Below are positions 51,492 through 60,647 of a DNA stretch of 64,000 bases, one piece after another. The notes under the pieces are model-generated. The model was given only the letters and a program-made list of their open reading frames with translations, had not been told where the DNA came from and did no database searches. Positions within the stretch are counted from its first letter, which is position 1. Every line of letters starts with the position of its first letter. The stretch lies in NCBI GenBank assembly GCA_014584395.1, contig JACTMY010000002.1, forward strand, positions 119,057-183,056, written 5' to 3'. Both the position numbers and the translations under genes were made by a program. Origin of the DNA: Planctomycetota bacterium. Its GTDB lineage: Bacteria > Planctomycetota > Planctomycetia > Gemmatales > HRBIN36.

Positions 51492-53562
51492 TCTCCAAGG
51501 CATGCTGCACCGCATGCGAAGAAACGCCCTTCTCCTCGGTCTTCGCGTCCTGCCAATGGCGAAGCAAGACGCCCTTCACGTACTCGACCGACAACGGATG
51601 CTGATGCAGTGTCATGTGATCGGCGGGAACGATGATTTCACTCTCGACGTCTGCCACATGGGCGCTGGCATAAGGGACGACGCCATCCCCCAGCTTGTCC
51701 GTGAGCCGTAAATTCCTCGTGATGTAACTGATGGGGTCGCTCCTTGAAGCGATTCCCACGACGGAGTGATACTTGACCTGCCGGGGTTTGGGGAGCGAGG
51801 CCAATGTGATCAAGGCCGGCGCTCCGGGGGCTAAAAGATCGATGCTGGTGGGCAAGCGGCCCATCTCGTCTCCCAACCGATAATCCGGATTGTTTTGCAG
51901 CAAGGCCATCATGCTCGATTCCACGTTCATGGGCAGACGAACGACCTTGCGAATCAGCCGACCTATCCAGGACGGGCTGATGGCGGAACCATGGTGCGGG
52001 GTGCCCATGAAGATGACGTTGGTCACCTGAGGGAGCGGCTCGAAATAGAACACCTGTTGCAGTTCGCTCTTGGTTTCGTCCGGCAAGGGTAAGGATTCCA
52101 GGGAAGATCGACTGGCCAAACGCCAAAAGTCTTCGCCGCTGTCCACCGTCATCAGCTTGCTGATCAACCCGCCCATGCTATGCCCGACGAGCACCATGTG
52201 TTCCATGGCCGGATCGCGCCGTTCAGGATCGAGCTTCTCGCGCATTTGCCGCAAGCGATCGCGCAAGTCCGCCGCAGTGGCCAGATAGGGATTTCCCGAA
52301 GGATAGAGATAAAACCAAAATTGATAGCGATCGCGGATGCGCGGGTCGGCCATCAAATCGTTGAGCATGGGCGCCCAGGTGATAGGCGAGGAAAGCAAGC
52401 CATGGACGAACAGCACGGGAATCTTGCCCGGCTGATAGGGTTCGAACATGTAGATGCCCGCGCGCTGCTTGAGCTGATCCGCGCGGGCAAAGCCGAGATA
52501 ACCAAGATATTCGAAGTCAGAATGTCCCAGGGAATAGGCCAGGGGCGTCGTGAGGTCCGTTTCCAAGGGAACCGACCAGCCCGCCATTTCAATGGCCTTC
52601 ACGGACAAGGGATTATGCAACTCCAGTTGACCACTGCGGAGTTGCACAAGTTCCTTCATGCCGCCGGTGAAGCGAAAAATGGCGGTCACGGGGATCGTTT
52701 GATGTTCCAACGTATGAGCCGGCGGCAGCCCCTCCTGGCAGGGCACGTGCAAGGACATTAACGGCACGCCCAGGCCGTAGTTGCGAAAGTGGTTGGCAAA
52801 ACCCTGGACTCGATAGTCTTGACAGAAGAGCAATTCGCCAAATTCGCTCGGTTTCCAGGTAAAACCATGATGCGAGACGTTGAGGGTAAACGTGACGCCG
52901 CCGGGCAAGGGGAGAAGCATGCTCTTTTGTGGATTCAGACTGCCGACTTCCTGAGCGGCTCGAATACATTTGGCCAGAGCCGTGTTGTACAGTTCGCAGG
53001 CTAAGCGGAAGCGCGGATCGAAGCAATTCAAGGGCAGAGGTTTTTCCTGAGTCGAGGGGAGGTCGATCGCCTCATGCATTTGAACGGCCAATTCGCCCAT
53101 CGGATCGAAGACATAGTGATACGCGTATCCCGCACAGAAGAAATAGTATTTGATGGCCCCCGGATGTTTATTTCGCTCGCAATCACGACCTAACTGGTAA
53201 CTCAATTCCGCCATGGCGAACACCAGGTCGGGATGCGGCCAATCGATCACCTTGAACTGCAAGCGGTCAAAAGTTTCTGCGGGATCCTGGAGATACGTCT
53301 CCTCCAGGCCCAACTGCCGCAAGGTTTGTTGACTGCGAGGTGAAATGCGATCCTCGCCGGTGAGGCTGGCCCGCCACGTGTCGACCAGGCCGGTGATTTC
53401 CGCGTGCTTGACGCCGATGCCTTGACAACTTGCCAGGAGCAGCAGGCCGGGGAGCAACAGCAGCGTCCGTAGCGCCCGGAAATCGCGGTTTTTGATCGGC
53501 CCCCTTGTTGCCAATGCGGCTGAATGAGCTTCGCTTTCATGAGCAGGAAAGGGGGATAACAT
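51418..53562 (-). CDS. Lipoprotein alpha/beta hydrolase (lipase/PGAP1-like)
   Basis: 714 residues; ATG 53562 is chosen although no strong ribosome site is seen, since the frame above (to TTG 53655) has none either. A hydrophobic stretch ending LLLASC near 40-46 is a lipobox. A helical N-terminal half (about 60-350) precedes the hydrolase: PVLFVHGLLSSPITW near 388-402, nucleophile elbow LVGHSMGGL near 464-472, FMGTPHHGS near 530-538 and a late His in VPADHMTLHQHP near 664-675. Probably a surface-attached lipase/esterase. The last ~25 residues are encoded opposite the cbiG-like gene. Confidence 0.85.
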   Translation of the reverse strand: MLSPFPAHESEAHSAALATRGPIKNRDFRALRTLLLLPGLLLLASCQGIGVKHAEITGLVDTWRASLTGEDRISPRSQQTLRQLGLEETYLQDPAETFDRLQFKVIDWPHPDLVFAMAELSYQLGRDCERNKHPGAIKYYFFCAGYAYHYVFDPMGELAVQMHEAIDLPSTQEKPLPLNCFDPRFRLACELYNTALAKCIRAAQEVGSLNPQKSMLLPLPGGVTFTLNVSHHGFTWKPSEFGELLFCQDYRVQGFANHFRNYGLGVPLMSLHVPCQEGLPPAHTLEHQTIPVTAIFRFTGGMKELVQLRSGQLELHNPLSVKAIEMAGWSVPLETDLTTPLAYSLGHSDFEYLGYLGFARADQLKQRAGIYMFEPYQPGKIPVLFVHGLLSSPITWAPMLNDLMADPRIRDRYQFWFYLYPSGNPYLATAADLRDRLRQMREKLDPERRDPAMEHMVLVGHSMGGLISKLMTVDSGEDFWRLASRSSLESLPLPDETKSELQQVFYFEPLPQVTNVIFMGTPHHGSAISPSWIGRLIRKVVRLPMNVESSMMALLQNNPDYRLGDEMGRLPTSIDLLAPGAPALITLASLPKPRQVKYHSVVGIASRSDPISYITRNLRLTDKLGDGVVPYASAHVADVESEIIVPADHMTLHQHPLSVEYVKGVLLRHWQDAKTEEKGVSSHAVQHALEIRPMVDGPWPGSSPQRPGGARKAP

Positions 53563-54019
53563 GGGTGGCAGTTCACCGCTTGTGGGATGGGGTGGTTTGC
53601 ACAAGGACCGTCGACGCAGTGGCCCGATGGACCGAACACGGTTTGCGCGGGGCAAACGATAACAGCGATGAGCGGCCTGTCAAGGGGGAGTGACGGGAGG
53701 TTCAACCCTCGTCGGAGTGCAAAATGACCTGCGCGATTCAGTTAGGTGATTAACCGAATCTGTGTTGGTGGAAATCTAGTTATTAGTCGTAAGTCAATGA
53801 TGTAAAGCAATATGCACCAATTGTTCGAGGTTGATCAAATTGCCAATTTCTGTCGGTCCTTTTTCTGCTGGACAAGCTGTCAAGAGCCTCATTTTGACCA
53901 TGTGCAGTTCCGAGAAAAGGCGGCCTGAACGAGACTTATCCTTGTAAACCGGGTGGAATCACGATAGGATTTCGAATAGCCCAATCACCTTCATGGTGCC
54001 TTCACAAAGGGTGTGAACG
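53563..54019. other. Intergenic region, no gene seen
   Basis: About 450 bases between the divergent lipoprotein hydrolase and the 54020 gene. Short frames at the left side are antisense to the hydrolase leader. From about 53740 it is AT-richer and probably holds promoters; no repeat or RNA structure was recognised. Confidence 0.45.
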
Positions 54020-54619
54020 GTGTTGCACGGTTTGGCAGTCATGTCGGCCACCTACTTCCTGTTGCAGCTCGGCCAAGATCCCGCGGCCAAGCCACCCGGC
54101 AAAGAATCAGGCAAAGACCAGGCAGCCTCAGCCGGCAAGGTCGACCCTGACCGCAAGGTTTCACAAAAAAAGACTGGTCGACCGGGGGAATTAACCCAGG
54201 AAGAGGAAGACAAAATCGACCAGATCATTAGAGAATTCATAATGCACGATTTGGGGGTGCGTCCGAGTCAAAAGGCGGTGGATCGCCTTCGCGATTTGGG
54301 ACCAGAAGCGATCCCGGCGCTGGTGCGCGGCATCAATTACTCAGCCACCTTGAGCCATTCATGCCCGGTGACGGTGTTGGCCTCCAAGTTGGACGGGTTG
54401 ATTCGCACCTGCGAAGACCCCTTTGTCCTGAGTTTCATTCGCACGGAGATTGGCGCGGGCCTCAAGCGCAACAAATACGCCGGCCTGCTTACCAAGCTGA
54501 AAGTGCAAACCAGCCTGCGCGCCACGGAACTCCAGCGCTTGCAGCAAGAAGCCTGGAAAAAGGATCCGAATCGCTCGCTGGGGGATTCATTCGGCAAGCC
54601 AGGAAACCAAGATCAATGA
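54020..54619 (+). CDS. Small protein of unknown function, helical
   Basis: 199 residues from TTG 54020; ATG 54041 is an alternative. A short hydrophobic start (MSATYFLLQLG) is followed by a Lys/Gly/Pro-rich linker and a helical domain (about 58-190: EDKIDQIIREFIMHDLGV, VDRLRDLGPEAIPALVRGI, LSFIRTEIGAGLKRNKY). LGPEAIPALVRGI is HEAT-repeat-like. Exported or membrane-attached is likely. The stop overlaps the next start (ATGA). Confidence 0.65.
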   Translation: MLHGLAVMSATYFLLQLGQDPAAKPPGKESGKDQAASAGKVDPDRKVSQKKTGRPGELTQEEEDKIDQIIREFIMHDLGVRPSQKAVDRLRDLGPEAIPALVRGINYSATLSHSCPVTVLASKLDGLIRTCEDPFVLSFIRTEIGAGLKRNKYAGLLTKLKVQTSLRATELQRLQQEAWKKDPNRSLGDSFGKPGNQDQ

Positions 54620-55653
54620 GAGTCGATCAAGCTCATGCGTCGCGGCTTTGTCTCGAGGATGCCTTGGCCCGCATGGAACGGGAAGCCGTCAAGGGAACGA
54701 TTCACACCGGCCGATACTTGTGCCGATTTATCGATTGGGGGCAGGGCGAACCGCTGGTCATCCTGCATGGCCTGGGGGACAATCCACGCTCCTTCTCCCT
54801 GCTCATGGCCCATTTAAGCCAGTTCTTTCGCTGCATCGCCTATCAGCAACCCCAAGGCATCCGCGATCAGGCCCGGCTCGGCCGATACCATCACGATCAT
54901 CTTCTCGATGACTTGCGGCAATTGGTCGACGCTTTGCATTTGCCCCCGGCGACGATCTTGGGCCATTCCTTCGGCTCGACGATTGCCCTGCGGGCGCTCA
55001 AGGAAGAGCCGGCGCAATGGCGGCGCGGCGTGATCATGTGCGGATTCGCGCATCGGCCTTTGTCCCGATGGCATTGGTGGATGGCGGCGGCGGGACGACT
55101 GCTGGCGGGCCGTACCACGTTGGCCAACCTGCGCGGCCGGGAAGTCGCCCTCAAGCGCGTGCACTATCCCGCCTTCGATCGCCACGAACCCACCCGGTGG
55201 CAATTCTTCCTCAACGAAACCGGAAGTTCGCCGTTGAAGGCCGTGGGCCATTGGGCTCATCAGCTTCATCGCGTGGATCTGCGCGGCGTGTTGCCTGGCA
55301 TTCGCCAACCAGTGCTCATCATGTGCGGCGACCGCGATTTCCTCGTCCCGCATCATCATCAGGAGATGCTCTTCCGCGGCTTGACCAATTCGGTCATGTT
55401 CCAGATCAAGGACTGCGGCCATCTCCCCATGCTGACCCATCCCGAAGCCGTCACGGATGCCCTGATGACTTTTGTCGGCAGGCAACCTTTAGCCCACGAG
55501 TGCGGCGCTACCGGACCCGATGCCCAAGGTTTTTGCCCAACGTCGGGAGAGTCTTGTCCGAGCAGCCTTGGCATCCCCGCCGCCCCCACGCCAAGGACCA
55601 ACGTGGACCGCACCCACGCGCCGGCAAGCGCGATCCCGACTTGCCACGCCTAA
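54616..55653 (+). CDS. Alpha/beta hydrolase
   Basis: 345 residues; the ATG overlaps the preceding stop. Hydrolase fold at about 35-290: PLVILHGLGDNPRSF near 46-60, nucleophile elbow ILGHSFGSTIALRAL near 114-128, the acid in LIMCGDRDFLVPHHH near 235-249 and the His in KDCGHLPMLTHPE near 266-278. The C-terminal 50 residues are low-complexity. Substrate unknown; family members include esterases, C-C hydrolases and haloperoxidase-like enzymes. Co-transcription with the 54020 gene is likely. Confidence 0.85.
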   Translation: MRVDQAHASRLCLEDALARMEREAVKGTIHTGRYLCRFIDWGQGEPLVILHGLGDNPRSFSLLMAHLSQFFRCIAYQQPQGIRDQARLGRYHHDHLLDDLRQLVDALHLPPATILGHSFGSTIALRALKEEPAQWRRGVIMCGFAHRPLSRWHWWMAAAGRLLAGRTTLANLRGREVALKRVHYPAFDRHEPTRWQFFLNETGSSPLKAVGHWAHQLHRVDLRGVLPGIRQPVLIMCGDRDFLVPHHHQEMLFRGLTNSVMFQIKDCGHLPMLTHPEAVTDALMTFVGRQPLAHECGATGPDAQGFCPTSGESCPSSLGIPAAPTPRTNVDRTHAPASAIPTCHA

Positions 55654-55833
55654 TCTCGTCAAATGGCATTTGACCCTCGCCATCTCGACCCGCGCCTGGT
55701 GCGGTGACAGCAGGCTGTGCACGATTTCCCTTGAGAATTCCGTTTAGTTTCGATTGCAAAAGCGCCGTCGATCACGGATAACGTGGTTACGTGGAAAGTA
55801 CATCATGAGCGCTGCTGGAAAGTCGAAACCATC

Positions 55834-56949
55834 ATGAAGCCCCCATCGTTGACCATTGGCATCGAGGAAGAATATCAAATCATCGACCCGAAGACGGGTG
55901 AACTGCGATCCTATATCACGCAAATCCTCGATGAAGGAAAGCTGTTGCTGCGCGAGGCCGTCAAGGCGGAACTGCATCAAAGCATGGTGGAAGTAGGGAC
56001 CGAGATTTGCAAAACGCCCGCCGATGCGCGTGCGGAGTTGATTCGCCTGCGGCGGGCGATCATCGAATTGGCGAGCAAGAACGGCCTCAAAATCGCCGCC
56101 GCGGGCACGCATCCCTTTTCCAATTGGGTCGAGCAGGAAATCACGCCGTTCGAACGCTACATCGGCGTTTGGAAGGACATGCGCGACCTGGCCCATCAGC
56201 TTTTGATCTTCGGCACCCACGTGCACATCGGCATCGAGGATCGCGATTTCCTGATCGACTGCATGAACGTGGCGCGTTACTTCGCGCCGCACGTCTTGGC
56301 GCTGTCGTGCAGTTCGCCCTTCTGGATGGGGCGGGACACCGGGCTGCATTCTTATCGCAGCATCATCTTCCGCCATTTCCCGCGTTCGGGCATTCCCCCC
56401 ACGCTCAATTCATGGAACGAATACAGCGATTACGTCAACGTCCTGGTGAAGACGAAGAGCATTCCCGACGGCACGAAAATCTGGTGGGACGTGCGGCCCA
56501 ATTGGCGGTATCCCACGCTCGAATTCCGCATTTGCGACGTCTGCACCCGGGTGGACGAGGCCGTGTGCGTGGCCGCGATCTTCCAGGCCATCATCGCCAA
56601 GTTGTGGAAACTGCGGCGGGACAACCTCACCTTCCGCCATTATTCCACCGCGCTCATTGAAGAAAACAAATGGCGCGCCGTGCGCTATGGCATCAATGGC
56701 AACCTGCTCGACTTGGGGCGGCAAGAAGAACGCTCGGCCAAACACTTGATCCGCGAATTGGTGGGCTGGTTCCTGCACGACGTGGTCGATGAACTGGGCA
56801 GCCGGCAGGAGGTGGAATACGCCTTCACGATTTTGGAACAAGGAACGAGCGCGGATCGGCAGTTGGCCGTGTTCAATGAGACGAAGGACCACAAGGCCGT
56901 GGTCCAGCACCTGATCAAGGAAACCGAGGAAAACGTGGTCGAGTCATGA
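55834..56949 (+). CDS. Carboxylate-amine ligase (GCS2 / YbdK family)
   Basis: 371 residues; ATG 55834 after GGAAAG. Family motifs: LTIGIEEEYQIID near 6-18 (nucleotide/Mg-binding Glu residues), GTEICKTPADARAELIRLR near 56-74, FGTHVHIGIED near 127-137 and WWDVRPNWRYPTLEFRICDV near 228-247 (substrate region). YbdK-type ligases join a carboxylate to an amine with ATP, weakly resembling glutamate-cysteine ligase. The true substrate is not fixed by sequence. Three bases-to-tens-of-bases gaps link it to the desaturase and nitrilase downstream, so it may work in that pathway. Confidence 0.9.
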   Translation: MKPPSLTIGIEEEYQIIDPKTGELRSYITQILDEGKLLLREAVKAELHQSMVEVGTEICKTPADARAELIRLRRAIIELASKNGLKIAAAGTHPFSNWVEQEITPFERYIGVWKDMRDLAHQLLIFGTHVHIGIEDRDFLIDCMNVARYFAPHVLALSCSSPFWMGRDTGLHSYRSIIFRHFPRSGIPPTLNSWNEYSDYVNVLVKTKSIPDGTKIWWDVRPNWRYPTLEFRICDVCTRVDEAVCVAAIFQAIIAKLWKLRRDNLTFRHYSTALIEENKWRAVRYGINGNLLDLGRQEERSAKHLIRELVGWFLHDVVDELGSRQEVEYAFTILEQGTSADRQLAVFNETKDHKAVVQHLIKETEENVVES

Positions 56950-57040
56950 ACTTCAAGGCATAGCGGCCATCCCGAAAAGCAAGGAATCGCACCAACAATG
57001 TCCATGGAGGTTTTTTGGATAAAGTGGGTGAGAGTGAGCA

Positions 57041-58417
57041 ATGAATGATCGCAAGATTCAAGAGCCAGCGGGGTTGTCCATGCCCGCGCCGGAATTGGAG
57101 AAACAACTCAGGCAATTGCGGCGCGTCGACAACGTCACGAACATCTTCTATCTGGCGAAGGAGTATCTGACGCTGCTCCTGATCGCCGGGGTCGTGGTCT
57201 GGTTCGCGGAACATCGCGCAGCTTGGGGATGGAGTTGGTATTGGAATCTGCCGGTGTTTGGGCTGGCGATGATCCTGATGGGCGGACTGCAACACCGCTT
57301 CGCGGGGCTAGGCCATGAAGCGGCCCATTATTCCTTATTCAAGAATAAATGGGCCAATGATTTGGCGGGCGATTGGCTCTGTTTCTTTCCCATCTTCGCA
57401 TCGCTGCATCAATATCGCGTCTTTCATTTGGCCCATCATCAATACACGAATGACTGGGAACGCGATCCGGACCTCCATACCGTGGGGCATAGCAAGAAGG
57501 TGGATGAATTCCCGATGTCGCGCGGCCAGGTGATCCTGACCTACTTCCTCCGCTTTTTCTGGCCGCCGACGCTGCTGCGCTATCTCTGGGACGTGATCTA
57601 CGTCGGCACGTTGGGAGACGCGGGCAATACGTACCTGCGCCGCATTCATGGGGATCGGGGAACGCCCGGCTGGCGGAAGGCCGCGATTGCCCTGGGTTGG
57701 CTTTATTTCTTTAGCCTGTCGGGGCTGCTCACGACCCTGGCGACGTGGGATCGCGCGGACTGGGTGCTTGGCGCCGCGCTCGGCTACTGGCTCTTGGGAC
57801 TGACGGTGATCCGCCTATTGCCTCAACAGGGCTTCTTCCAATCCGCGATTAAAAACATCTACTCCTCTCGAACAGCCGCAATGATGCGGCTCAGCTTCTT
57901 TACCTTGCTCTTGCTCTCCCTGGCGATGCTGCGCGTTGAAACTGGCCGGTTTTGGGGCGTCTATTTTTGGACCTTGTGGGTCATCCCCGCCTTGACGACA
58001 TTTCCCTATTTCATGCTGCTTCGCGACGTGTATCAACATGCTAATGCCGATCAGGGGCGCTTAACCAATTCCCGCGTCTTTTTCACCGATCCCTTCACCC
58101 GTTGGGCTGTGTTTGTCTATGGGCAAGATATGCACATTCCTCACCATCTGTTTCCCGCCATTCCACACTATCAGCTTTTCGAAGCGCACCGTCTGCTCAT
58201 GGAGCACCATCCGCGCTATCGCCAGGAAGTGATGGAATGCCATGGAACCTTTGTGCATCAAGGACAAAAGCCGACCATAATGGATGCCTTGTCGGAACCG
58301 CGGGACAAGCTCATGGACAGTCAGCGTCGAATTGAAACGAGACCGCAAGATGCATCCAAGCCATCGATCTCCAAACCCAGGACGGAGATGCACCAGCACA
58401 GCAAGGATCTGGCATGA
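57041..58417 (+). CDS. Membrane fatty acid desaturase-family protein
   Basis: 458 residues with the three His boxes of di-iron desaturases: GHEAAH near 92-97, HLAHHQYTND near 129-138 and HIPHHLFPAIPHYQL near 365-379. Hydrophobic segments flank them (about 45-63, 68-85, 220-262, 290-325). The cytosolic metal site should insert a double bond or hydroxylate a lipid. It overlaps the nitrilase gene by 4 bases (ATGA). The C-terminal ~45 residues are a polar tail. Desaturase, hydroxylase and ketolase cannot be told apart here. Confidence 0.9.
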   Translation: MNDRKIQEPAGLSMPAPELEKQLRQLRRVDNVTNIFYLAKEYLTLLLIAGVVVWFAEHRAAWGWSWYWNLPVFGLAMILMGGLQHRFAGLGHEAAHYSLFKNKWANDLAGDWLCFFPIFASLHQYRVFHLAHHQYTNDWERDPDLHTVGHSKKVDEFPMSRGQVILTYFLRFFWPPTLLRYLWDVIYVGTLGDAGNTYLRRIHGDRGTPGWRKAAIALGWLYFFSLSGLLTTLATWDRADWVLGAALGYWLLGLTVIRLLPQQGFFQSAIKNIYSSRTAAMMRLSFFTLLLLSLAMLRVETGRFWGVYFWTLWVIPALTTFPYFMLLRDVYQHANADQGRLTNSRVFFTDPFTRWAVFVYGQDMHIPHHLFPAIPHYQLFEAHRLLMEHHPRYRQEVMECHGTFVHQGQKPTIMDALSEPRDKLMDSQRRIETRPQDASKPSISKPRTEMHQHSKDLA

Positions 58418-59256
58418 ACGAAGCATGGACATTGGCGGGAGTGCAGTTCGATTGTCGGCAAGGCGACGTTCAAGGTAATCTCGCCTACATGCTGCGCCAG
58501 ACAAGACAGGCGGCCGAACAGGGGGCCAGGTTGATCGTGTTTCCGGAAGCCGCCCTGACGGGCTATTGTTTTGCGAGCAAGGAAGCAGCTTGGCCCTATG
58601 CGGAGACGGTGCCCGGGCCGAGCAGCCTAGCGGTAGCCGAATTGTGCCGTGAGTTGAACTGTTTTGTGATTTTCGGGCTGCTCGAACGCCGCCGCGCCGA
58701 TCTCTTTAACGCCGCGGTGCTGGTCGGACCGGCAGGCGTGGTGGGCAGTTATCGAAAGACCCATTTGCCCTTTCTGGGAGTTGATCGGTTTGTCACGCCG
58801 GGCAATCGGCCGTACGAAATTTTTGAAATCGATGGTTTGCGACTGGGGATGCTCATCTGCTACGACGGCAGTTTTCCCGAGGCTCCTCGCATTCTGGCTT
58901 TGTTGGGGGCGGACTTGATCGTGCTGCCGACCAATTGGCCAGAGGGAGGGCGCTGCAGTGCCTCCCACATCCCGCCGATGCGCGCCCATGAAAACCATGT
59001 TTATTTCCTGGCGGTCAACCGGGTCGGCGAGGAGGGAGGCTTTCATTTCATCGGCATGAGCCGACTGGTCGACTGGCATGGCGAAACGTTGGCCGCGGCC
59101 AAGGGTGAAGCGGAAGGTCCTTTTTTTGGCTCCATTCAGCCTGAACTGGCCAGGCACAAGCGCGTCGTCAACATCCCGGGCGAATATGAGCTGGATCGCA
59201 TCGCGGGCCGCCGCCCCGACTTATACGGTCCCCTCCTGTCCAAGGGGCCGTCATGA
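58414..59256 (+). CDS. Carbon-nitrogen hydrolase (nitrilase superfamily)
   Basis: 280 residues with the complete Glu-Lys-Cys triad: Glu45 in VFPEAALTGY, Lys113 in SYRKTHLPFLG, Cys149 in LICYDGSFPEAPRIL, plus LIVLPTNWPEG after it. Hydrolyses an amide or ureido bond; the substrate is not determined (deaminated glutathione, N-carbamoyl compounds and omega-amidase substrates are all possible). Start overlaps the desaturase stop, and its own stop overlaps the next small gene by 4 bases, so translation is coupled through three genes. Confidence 0.92.
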   Translation: MNEAWTLAGVQFDCRQGDVQGNLAYMLRQTRQAAEQGARLIVFPEAALTGYCFASKEAAWPYAETVPGPSSLAVAELCRELNCFVIFGLLERRRADLFNAAVLVGPAGVVGSYRKTHLPFLGVDRFVTPGNRPYEIFEIDGLRLGMLICYDGSFPEAPRILALLGADLIVLPTNWPEGGRCSASHIPPMRAHENHVYFLAVNRVGEEGGFHFIGMSRLVDWHGETLAAAKGEAEGPFFGSIQPELARHKRVVNIPGEYELDRIAGRRPDLYGPLLSKGPS

Positions 59257-59426
59257 AATTCGTTTGGTTGCACCTGGCCATGATGTTGGTTTGGATCGTC
59301 TTGGCCGTGCTCGATTATGCCAATGAGGACTTAACGTGGGTCATCATTGACGGGATCGTTGCGCTCTTCTTCATGGCCTGTGCCTGGGGGGCTTGGATCA
59401 CGGTGCGAGAAAAGCAGGGCTTATGA
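59253..59426 (+). CDS. 57-residue membrane protein
   Basis: MKFVWLHLAMMLVWIVLAVL starts a protein of 57 residues with two membrane helices (about 3-20 and 28-48, IDGIVALFFMACAWGAWITV). Its ATG overlaps the nitrilase stop by 4 bases and its stop overlaps the next start (ATGA). No family recognised. Coupling strongly suggests a true gene. Confidence 0.75.
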   Translation: MKFVWLHLAMMLVWIVLAVLDYANEDLTWVIIDGIVALFFMACAWGAWITVREKQGL

Positions 59427-59629
59427 ATCGCCGAGTCGTGTTCAGCTTGCTTCTGGCGCTGCTTTGGCTAGGCGTGGGGTTGGCTTTTTACCTCGGCTGG
59501 ATCACGCAGCAACCCCAAAACCTCGAGCAGCATCGCTTCATGGGCGGCCTGTGCGGTCTCATGGTCTTGTGGAATGTGCTCCGGGCCTGGCTGCAGCGAT
59601 CGGATAATTCAGGCAAGGAATCTTGGTAA
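59423..59629 (+). CDS. 68-residue membrane protein
   Basis: 68 residues with two membrane helices (VFSLLLALLWLGVGLAFYLG near 6-25; FMGGLCGLMVLWNVLRAWL near 40-58) and an Arg-rich N-terminus. Overlaps the previous stop by 4 bases. It ends a chain of four coupled genes and is followed 26 bases later by a terminator. Function unknown; presumably works with the 57-residue partner. Confidence 0.75.
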   Translation: MNRRVVFSLLLALLWLGVGLAFYLGWITQQPQNLEQHRFMGGLCGLMVLWNVLRAWLQRSDNSGKESW

Positions 59630-59655
59630 TTTCAAGCCCCGGATAGCATAAAAAA

Positions 59656-59684
59656 AGGTGGAGGTGATGCCTCCACCTGATTTT
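59656..59684. terminator. Intrinsic terminator between convergent genes
   Basis: AGGTGGAGG (59656-59664), loop TGATG, CCTCCACCT (59670-59678), then GATTTT; an A-tract lies on the left, so it can work in both directions. Confidence 0.88.
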
Positions 59685-59728
59685 ATATGGTTGACGCGAT
59701 CCTTTGTCGTGACCGCCAATCCGTCCAT

Positions 59729-60169
59729 TTAAAGTGAACGACTGCGGACCGGTTGTTCGTCGTCGTAATCGGCCACGGTCTCCGAACTTTTCTGCAGTCC
59801 GGCTCGTTCCAGCAGCGATTGATTCAGAATGTCCTCGTCGTCCATCAAGTCTTCGATGCGGCGATCCGCGGGCATGGTGTACTTAATCGTGTATTTCCGT
59901 TTAGCAAAACTGAGTTCGTCGCCTGGGATCAGGACTTTCTTCAGGACCCGAACCCCATTGACCTTGGTGCCATTGGTGCTGCCTTTGTCATACACGTACC
60001 AGTAGCCGTCGCGAAAGACCAGGTCGCAGTGGACGCTGGAGATATTGGGGAATTTAAGACAGATATCGCACGATTCGCGCCGACCCACGGATAGTTTGGA
60101 GCGGACGAGACTAATCGTCTCTCCACCTCCCACGGGGACCAGTTCCCCTTGAGCAATCATGGATGCCAT
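59729..60169 (-). CDS. FHA-domain protein
   Basis: 146 residues; ATG 60169 with GGAG 9 nt upstream. FHA fold at about 22-95: SVGRRESCDICLKFPNISSVH near 27-47 (Arg and Ser/His for phosphothreonine), then DKGSTNGTKVNGVRV near 61-75. A C-terminal acidic tail (about 105-146) is unstructured. It should bind phosphothreonine made by Hanks-type kinases such as those at 25.6-33 kb. Divergent from the coiled-coil gene. Confidence 0.93.
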   Translation of the reverse strand: MASMIAQGELVPVGGGETISLVRSKLSVGRRESCDICLKFPNISSVHCDLVFRDGYWYVYDKGSTNGTKVNGVRVLKKVLIPGDELSFAKRKYTIKYTMPADRRIEDLMDDEDILNQSLLERAGLQKSSETVADYDDEQPVRSRSL

Positions 60170-60647
60170 CGAAACGGTCTCCTAAAGGAACAACGGATGG
60201 AATGATAACTTAAGTATAATTCCCAAACATCCCTGAAGCAAAGCCTGAATATGGGGCAGCGGATGAAATCGCTCCACGGCGGGTAAAAAAACTGGACCTC
60301 CCTCATCGAAATCGGTTGATGGGAACGCCAAGGTCAGATCACGAACCAAGGCTAATCAGAGGAGAAGATGCTATCTTTTCCTTTTTTGGCAGGATATACT
60401 GAACGAACTGAGTTTGCCTTGGCGTCTGCATCGCAGCACGTCGTGCGAAGTGTAAAACAACTTGCGGCGATCGTCCTTTCTTGGACAATAGCTATCAATC
60501 TTTTGGATCGGCACTGATGCATGAAATCGCCGAAGGCGCAGGAAGACGGGCGTTTCCATCGGACCGCGACAAGGCGTGAAAATCGATCTTCTGGGGAAGA
60601 AACAACGCGAATGAGGTCGCCGAAGCTATACTTCGGGAGGTGAGACA
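60170..60647. other. Intergenic region, no gene seen
   Basis: About 480 bases between the divergent FHA and coiled-coil genes. A few short frames without ribosome sites; no repeat, RNA or clear promoter was recognised. Confidence 0.45.
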
